Shown here piece by piece: positions 59,494-64,000 of a DNA stretch of 64,000 nt. A model generated the notes under the pieces. It did no database searches. It saw only the letters and a list, made by a program, of their open reading frames with translations, and had not been told where the DNA came from. The stretch covers positions 1,026,501 through 1,090,500 of the forward strand of contig JAHBTU010000002.1 in NCBI GenBank assembly GCA_019638455.1, written 5' to 3'. The first letter of the stretch is position 1. Each line of letters opens with the position of its first letter. This DNA is from Saprospiraceae bacterium. Its GTDB lineage: Bacteria; Bacteroidota; Bacteroidia; Chitinophagales; Saprospiraceae. A program made the translations under genes and the position numbers.

Positions 59494-62076
59494 ATGGAAA
59501 AACTTGCTGCTTTACGGCTTTCTGCTGCCATTCTGCTGTTGGGTTTTGTGGCTTCATATCGTCCGGTTTTTGCCCAAAACAGCCCTTCACTTGACTATTA
59601 TTTGCCTAAGGCAAACTACAGCCCCGCTATTCCAACCCCTGCATCCTATCTCGGATGGGAACCGGGCGAGTGGCACGTCAGCCACGATCAATTGGTTGGC
59701 TATATGCGCGAGTTGGCTAGAACGAGCGAGCGCGTGGCCTTGCAAGAATATGGGCGTTCGCACGAAGGGCGGCCCCTGCTGTGTCTTTTCATCACGGATG
59801 CCAGCAATCACGCTCGATTGGAGGAAATCAAAACTGTGCGCGGTCAATTGGCCGACCCTTCTCAGAGCGGGAAATTGGATGTGAAAAGCCTGCCGGCGGT
59901 GAATTACATGGGCTACTCCATTCATGGCAATGAGGCCAGCGGCAGCAATGCCGCCTTGCTTGTGGCCTATCACCTCGCCGCGGCACAAAGCACGGAAGTG
60001 GAACAATTGCTGCGCAACACGGTCATCCTGCTCGACCCCTGCTTCAACCCCGATGGCTTGCAGCGGTTCTCCTCTTGGGTCAATAGCCGACGCAGTTTGC
60101 ATGGCTCTGCCGACCCAGCAGGCGACGAATTCAACGAACCCTGGCCGCGTGGGCGCTACAACCATTACTGGTTCGACCTCAATCGAGACTGGCTTGTGGC
60201 CCAACAGCCCGAAAGTGGTGGGCGCGTGGCGCTCTTCCAAGCATGGCGGCCCAATGTGCTGACCGACCACCATGAAATGGGCAGCAACGCTACCTTCTTT
60301 TTCCAACCCGGCATCCCCTCCCGCGTCCACCCGCTCACGCCCGCCCAAAATCAGGGGCTAACCGCCAAAATAGCGACCTACCACGCGCGGCTTCTTTCAG
60401 AGCATCGGGTGCTGTTCTACACCAAAGAAAGTTATGACGACTTCTATTACGGGAAGGGTTCTACCTATCCCGACGTGCAGGGCAGCATCGGCATTTTGTT
60501 CGAACAGGCCAGCAGCCGGGGCAGTGCGCAAGAAACCGACAACGGCTTGCTGACTTTTCCTTATTCCATTAAAAACCAAGTATTGGCCTCTCTTTCCACT
60601 TTGAAGGCTGTGGATGAGATGCGTGTCGAATTGAACGAATACCTCCGCGATTTTTACAAAACAGCCATCGAGACGGCGCGGAAGGACGAGGTGAAAGGGT
60701 ACTTGTTTGCCGACAACCGCGACTTGCCGGGGCGCGAACTGCTCAACCTGCTGGTGCGCCACCGAATAGAGGTGCGCAACTTGGCAGGAAAAGCGGTGGT
60801 AGAAGGGCGCACCTACGAGACTGGCAACGCTTTCTGGGTGCCGTGCGAACAAGCACAGTATCGCCTCGTGAAAGCCATTTTTGAGCGGCGCACCAACTTT
60901 CAGGACAGTGTTTTCTACGACATATCGGCTTGGACGCTGCCCGATGCCTTCGGCGTGGATTGGGCAGCGGTGAAGAGCAAGGATTTTGACCCGCGTTGGG
61001 TGAGCCAACAAGCGGGGGTGGGTCTGACCTCGCGCTATGGGGTTTCGCGCATGGCCACGCCTGCTTATGCCTACGTCGTGGGAGCGGTGGGCTACGAATT
61101 GCCGATGGTGTTGAGTCAATTGCTCAAGGAGGGCATTCGGGTGAGAGTGGCCATGAAGCCCTTCGAGGTGGGCGGACGGCGCTTCGCTGCTGGCAGCCTT
61201 GTGGTGTCGGCGGAGAAACAACCGCTCGACGAGGACTCGCTTCTCCGACGCATGAACGAACTCGGCAGCGTGCTACCCGTTTTCCCAGTCGCCAACGGCC
61301 TCGCCTCCGATGGCCCCGATTTGGGCAGCAGCAATTTCCCTGCGGTGCGTCAGCCCAAAGTGCTGATGTTGACTGGCGAAGGCATCACTCCCGAGTCGGC
61401 TGGGGAGATTTGGCACCTGCTCGACACCCGCTACGCCCTGCCGGTCACTATGGTGAACACGGAGCGTTTTTCAGAACTCAACCTGTTGAAATACAACGTC
61501 GTGGTATTGCCCAGCGGCACTTACAGCAAGGGCGTTTTTTCCGATAAAATCCGCGACTTTGCCAGCAATGGCGGCACGGTGGTAGCGGTAGGGGCGGCAT
61601 TGCGGTGGCTCAAAAGCACCGGTCTTGTGGGGCTTGAATTCCGCAACGCCACTTACGACCAACCCGCTCGACGCCCATACGATATGGTGGGCGACGACCG
61701 GGGCGCACGGCGCATGGCAGGCTCTATTTTTGAGGCGGAACTTGACTTGACGCATCCTGTGTGCTTCGGCTACGAAAGCTCGCGATTGCCCATGTTCCTG
61801 AGCGACACGCTTTTCGTCGAGACCACCAAAAACCCCTACGCCACCCCCGCCGTATTTACCGCCAACCCTTTGCTGGCAGGGTACATACATCCCAAACAGC
61901 AGCCCTTGGTGGCCCAGTCGGCGGCGGTCACGGTGGGGAGTCTCGGCAGAGGGCGCGTGGTGTGCTTTGCGGGGAATCCGAATTTCCGCGCTTTTTGGTA
62001 CGGCACCAACCGGATGTTTGCCAACGCTATTTTTTTCGGAAACCTGGTGAGCGGCGAGGCGGCTGAACGGAAATAA
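59494..62076 (+). CDS. M14 family zinc carboxypeptidase, secreted
   Basis: An 860-residue exported metallocarboxypeptidase. The signal peptide is MEKLAALRLSAAILLLGFVASYRPVFAQ. The catalytic domain begins after about 60 residues: zinc ligands H144 and E147 in HGNEASG, third ligand H259 in DHHEMG, and the general base E337 in ILFEQASSRG. NPDGLQRFS is the substrate-binding Asn-Pro segment. The long C-terminal half, with a DJ-1/GATase-like portion (PKVLMLTGEGITPESAGEIWHLL), is typical of this Bacteroidota subgroup. It probably trims extracellular peptides. An ATG at 59440 would add 18 residues before the signal peptide; 59494 is preferred. Confidence 0.9.
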   Translation: MEKLAALRLSAAILLLGFVASYRPVFAQNSPSLDYYLPKANYSPAIPTPASYLGWEPGEWHVSHDQLVGYMRELARTSERVALQEYGRSHEGRPLLCLFITDASNHARLEEIKTVRGQLADPSQSGKLDVKSLPAVNYMGYSIHGNEASGSNAALLVAYHLAAAQSTEVEQLLRNTVILLDPCFNPDGLQRFSSWVNSRRSLHGSADPAGDEFNEPWPRGRYNHYWFDLNRDWLVAQQPESGGRVALFQAWRPNVLTDHHEMGSNATFFFQPGIPSRVHPLTPAQNQGLTAKIATYHARLLSEHRVLFYTKESYDDFYYGKGSTYPDVQGSIGILFEQASSRGSAQETDNGLLTFPYSIKNQVLASLSTLKAVDEMRVELNEYLRDFYKTAIETARKDEVKGYLFADNRDLPGRELLNLLVRHRIEVRNLAGKAVVEGRTYETGNAFWVPCEQAQYRLVKAIFERRTNFQDSVFYDISAWTLPDAFGVDWAAVKSKDFDPRWVSQQAGVGLTSRYGVSRMATPAYAYVVGAVGYELPMVLSQLLKEGIRVRVAMKPFEVGGRRFAAGSLVVSAEKQPLDEDSLLRRMNELGSVLPVFPVANGLASDGPDLGSSNFPAVRQPKVLMLTGEGITPESAGEIWHLLDTRYALPVTMVNTERFSELNLLKYNVVVLPSGTYSKGVFSDKIRDFASNGGTVVAVGAALRWLKSTGLVGLEFRNATYDQPARRPYDMVGDDRGARRMAGSIFEAELDLTHPVCFGYESSRLPMFLSDTLFVETTKNPYATPAVFTANPLLAGYIHPKQQPLVAQSAAVTVGSLGRGRVVCFAGNPNFRAFWYGTNRMFANAIFFGNLVSGEAAERK

Positions 62077-62169
62077 ATCGGGCTGCCTCGGTGGGCTTCG
62101 TTGTTTGAAAATACGCTCTGGTTTTGAGAGCATTTGCTCCCAACCACCCTACACTTCGCGCAGCATTTG

Positions 62170-62370
62170 TTCAAAATCAAAGGGAGCGAGCATGGTGAAC
62201 TTACAAATCCCAGCGAACAAAGGCATATTTTCAAACAAAACCCCAAGGCAGCCCGCATCAACATTTCGCAATTTACACTTCGCGTCGTCATGGTTTCAGC
62301 ACGAATGAAGTCCTGATTCATTCAAAATCAAGGAGAGCAATCGTGAGCATCTGATAAATCTTGGCGAATC
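62170..62370. repeat. Two degenerate direct repeats
   Basis: TTCAAAATCAA followed by a similar 40-base stretch occurs at 62170-62220 and 62321-62370 (GGGAGCGAGCATGGTGAAC against GGAGAGCAATCGTGAGCAT). No gene lies between; the repeats fill the space after the carboxypeptidase gene. Confidence 0.4.
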
Positions 62371-62378
62371 AGAGTATG

Positions 62379-62699
62379 TCACGCATCGAAGCCGTCAAAA
62401 ATCATGGCGAGCAAGGTGGATGCCAACACCCCAACGGCAATGAAAGGCTCATCAAACATCTGTTTGGCAATACCACTGAGCATCACGGAGAATATCAGTT
62501 TCATGCGAAACGGCACGCTGCGTGCCTTGCTCAGTTGTTGCTCTTTTTCCTCCAATTCTCTACGGTGGCGTTCTTGCTCCATCTTTCGCTCCATTTCCGA
62601 CCTGTCAAGTTGGTTTTTGAGGTTGCCAATCCACGATAGCAGGGGGACTATCAAAAATAGTATCACGCCCCCCGCCATCCAAAATGTGATGTCATTCAT
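62379..62699 (-). CDS. Small membrane protein with coiled coil
   Basis: A 106-residue protein with a helix near the N-terminus (MAGGVILFLIVPLLSWIGNL), a charged coiled coil (LDRSEMERKMEQERHRRELEEKEQQL) and a second hydrophobic segment near the end (IAVGVLASTLLAMIF). It probably lies in the inner membrane. I do not recognise a family. The ATG at 62699 directly precedes the first helix; the upstream frame adds 19 unsupported residues. Confidence 0.6.
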   Translation of the reverse strand: MNDITFWMAGGVILFLIVPLLSWIGNLKNQLDRSEMERKMEQERHRRELEEKEQQLSKARSVPFRMKLIFSVMLSGIAKQMFDEPFIAVGVLASTLLAMIFDGFDA

Positions 62700-62784
62700 G
62701 GCTGAGTTGTGATTGAAGTTAGAAATTTTGTCCGGCTGAATGGGGCCTACCCTCAAGCGATATGTTCGGATAGGCCCCCGATAG

Positions 62785-63231
62785 TCAATAAGGCAAGATA
62801 GGCGTTCCGCCCTCTCGTCTCTCAGTGGGCGGTGCGGGCTTTGTCACATGTCTTTTTGTCACGTTTCGGTTCGTTTCGACTATTACCCACGGGTTCCATA
62901 TATCGCTGATGTTGAAAAACTCGGTCAATTGGCCGCTGACTTCAAGCTCGTCGCCCATAGAGGGCATCGGCACATCGAATGGCACAGTGACCATCAGTGT
63001 GTTTCCTTCTGTGTCGCGCAGGTAGTAGAGGTTCAGTACAACGAAAGCCAGTTTGTCAATGGCTTTTCCGCTCACGGTGACGCAGTGGCGGTGGTAGCGG
63101 CTACTGTTCAGTTCGAGCTCCTTGAAGGACTGCTCTTGCGTGGGTGGGCACTGTTGCGTGGCGCAGGTCAAGTAATGAAAAATCAGCAGCAGGCACACAG
63201 CAATTTGAAAGAGGAAGGCTAATGCTCGCAT
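62785..63231 (-). CDS. Exported OB-fold-like hypothetical protein
   Basis: A 148-residue protein with an N-terminal hydrophobic segment (ALAFLFQIAVCLLLIFHYLTC) that may be a signal peptide or anchor. The middle is strand-rich, RHCVTVSGKAIDKLAFVVLNLYYLRDTEGN followed by PSMGDELEVSGQLTEFF, a pattern like OB-fold domains of exported proteins. The C-terminus is a basic tail. No function is known. The ATG at 63231 is the only plausible start. Confidence 0.65.
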   Translation of the reverse strand: MRALAFLFQIAVCLLLIFHYLTCATQQCPPTQEQSFKELELNSSRYHRHCVTVSGKAIDKLAFVVLNLYYLRDTEGNTLMVTVPFDVPMPSMGDELEVSGQLTEFFNISDIWNPWVIVETNRNVTKRHVTKPAPPTERREGGTPILPY

Positions 63232-64000
63232 GGTTTGGTTGTGTGTTTGAAAGTGAAGGAAGGTTTTTGCCCGGTCTTTCGGGGCAAAAGCGTGGAGGCC
63301 AACGTCGCTCGTGCATCGTTGAAAGGGCTAATTGACGGCAGGCATTGGCCGGAAGCCATTCGACAGCAGCCTCGACCCGCGACCAACGTAGGCGCCGAGG
63401 GCTGCAAAAAGGCGAAAAGGTGTAGGGAAAAGGTGCTTAAGGTGGGATACGGTAGAGGGACGGCATGGCTTGAAAATTTTTCGCCCCGCAAAGCACTAAA
63501 TGTGCAGACAGCAAGTATTTTTGTGCGCTATTATCAACTGCTGCCCCAATATGCGGGGTTTCGGTGAAAGATGAGACCTGCTTTTTTTCGGTGTTGGCGC
63601 ACCCTTAAAAGCGGGTCTTTTTCATTTGCGCTCATGGGCTTTTTCTTTGATTAACCCGTGCTTGCCGCGACATGATGTTTTGTCAAACATCGGGAACATA
63701 ATGTTGTGTTCCCGAAGGTGTCTCAAAGTTGCGAAAATTCTCTGCTTGTCAGAAATTTCAGCACTTTGTCGGAAAAACACTGCTCTTCCACAACAAACCT
63801 TCGACAAGCGCGAGCAGAGAAGCGGCTTTTATTCAATTCGTCCGAATTGGAACCTTCAAACCACCTCTCGCTCGCATAGTGGGCAATAGGACTTGGCTGG
63901 GGATAACAGGGTGTCGTTTAGCAGAATCGGGCGATACGCCCGATGTTGAAGTTTCAATAAGTCAATAAATATCAGAATAATTGTCCGAAAAAACACGATA
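63232..64000. other. Terminal stretch without a supported gene
   Basis: Open frames here (for example 63235-63567) lack family features. TATTTTTG at 63514-63521 fits a -7 box, but no start codon with a long frame follows. GACCTGCTTTT and AAAAGCGGGTC near 63572-63617 can pair into a terminator-like hairpin. I see no RNA gene. Confidence 0.4.

Noticed and set aside
63235..63567. A 110-codon plus-strand frame near the window end.
   Set aside because: No family resemblance, no promoter at the start, and composition unlike the neighbouring genes.

Overview
The window is a piece of a Bacteroidota chromosome, most likely from the Saprospiria/Chitinophagia side of the phylum. Three things suggest this. 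Several secreted proteins end in type IX secretion (T9SS) type A sorting domains and carry SprB-like repeats. Many genes have the Bacteroidota -7 promoter box TAnnTTTG. Gene content also fits: SLC45-like MFS carrier, beta-helix lipoprotein, Asp-type MurA, DUF4350/MoxR. No rRNA, tRNA, phage, plasmid or CRISPR-Cas locus was recognised, and no complete transposase gene is visible.

Layout. 1-8 kb: 3' end of a PhoD-like phosphatase, gpsA, a TlpA-like thiol oxidoreductase, acyl-CoA dehydrogenase, an Uma2 nuclease-fold protein and thrS. 8-17 kb: an EamA transporter bracketed by two copies of one hairpin, a 1573-residue SprB-type surface protein, an MFS carrier and an aminotransferase. 17-28 kb: lpxD, moxR and DUF4350, a PKD-cyclophilin lipoprotein, a TolC-like channel, a LON-substrate-binding-like protein and an RND pump. 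28-35 kb: a beta-helix lipoprotein, then a frameshifted metalloprotease and a lipoprotein lying between two 413-bp direct repeats, then hutU. 35-44 kb: DUF2071, a large ROCO GTPase (Roc-COR with leucine-rich repeats), yigZ, pabB, and an arsenic block (arsR, arsM) followed by a phosphoesterase. 44-64 kb: an ATPase fragment, murA, a cold-shock protein, a barrel-like protein, a 1798-residue reprolysin/P-domain/SprB protein, a glucosaminidase, two GT2 glycosyltransferases, a cyclase, an M14 carboxypeptidase and two small envelope proteins.

How the genes work together. Most are single housekeeping or envelope genes. Clear functional groups are arsR-arsM, moxR-DUF4350, the two GT2 genes, and the metalloprotease-lipoprotein pair (4-bp overlap).

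The most distinctive content is between the genes. At least three families of short non-autonomous elements can be delimited from their flanks. Family B (176 bp, four copies) lies in TA dinucleotides, and one copy interrupts another repeat whose empty site is present elsewhere in the window. Family G (132-133 bp, three copies) has 17-bp inverted ends and 8-9-bp target duplications; one copy has rewritten the C-terminus of pabB. Family A (about 120 bp, four copies) has inverted ends, and one copy is flanked by a perfect 11-bp duplication. Nested palindromes occur at 18.3 and 48.8 kb. The arsenic locus carries three copies of a 16-bp palindrome (ATCGT-N6-RCGAT), one of them covering the arsR -7 box; these are strong candidate ArsR operators.
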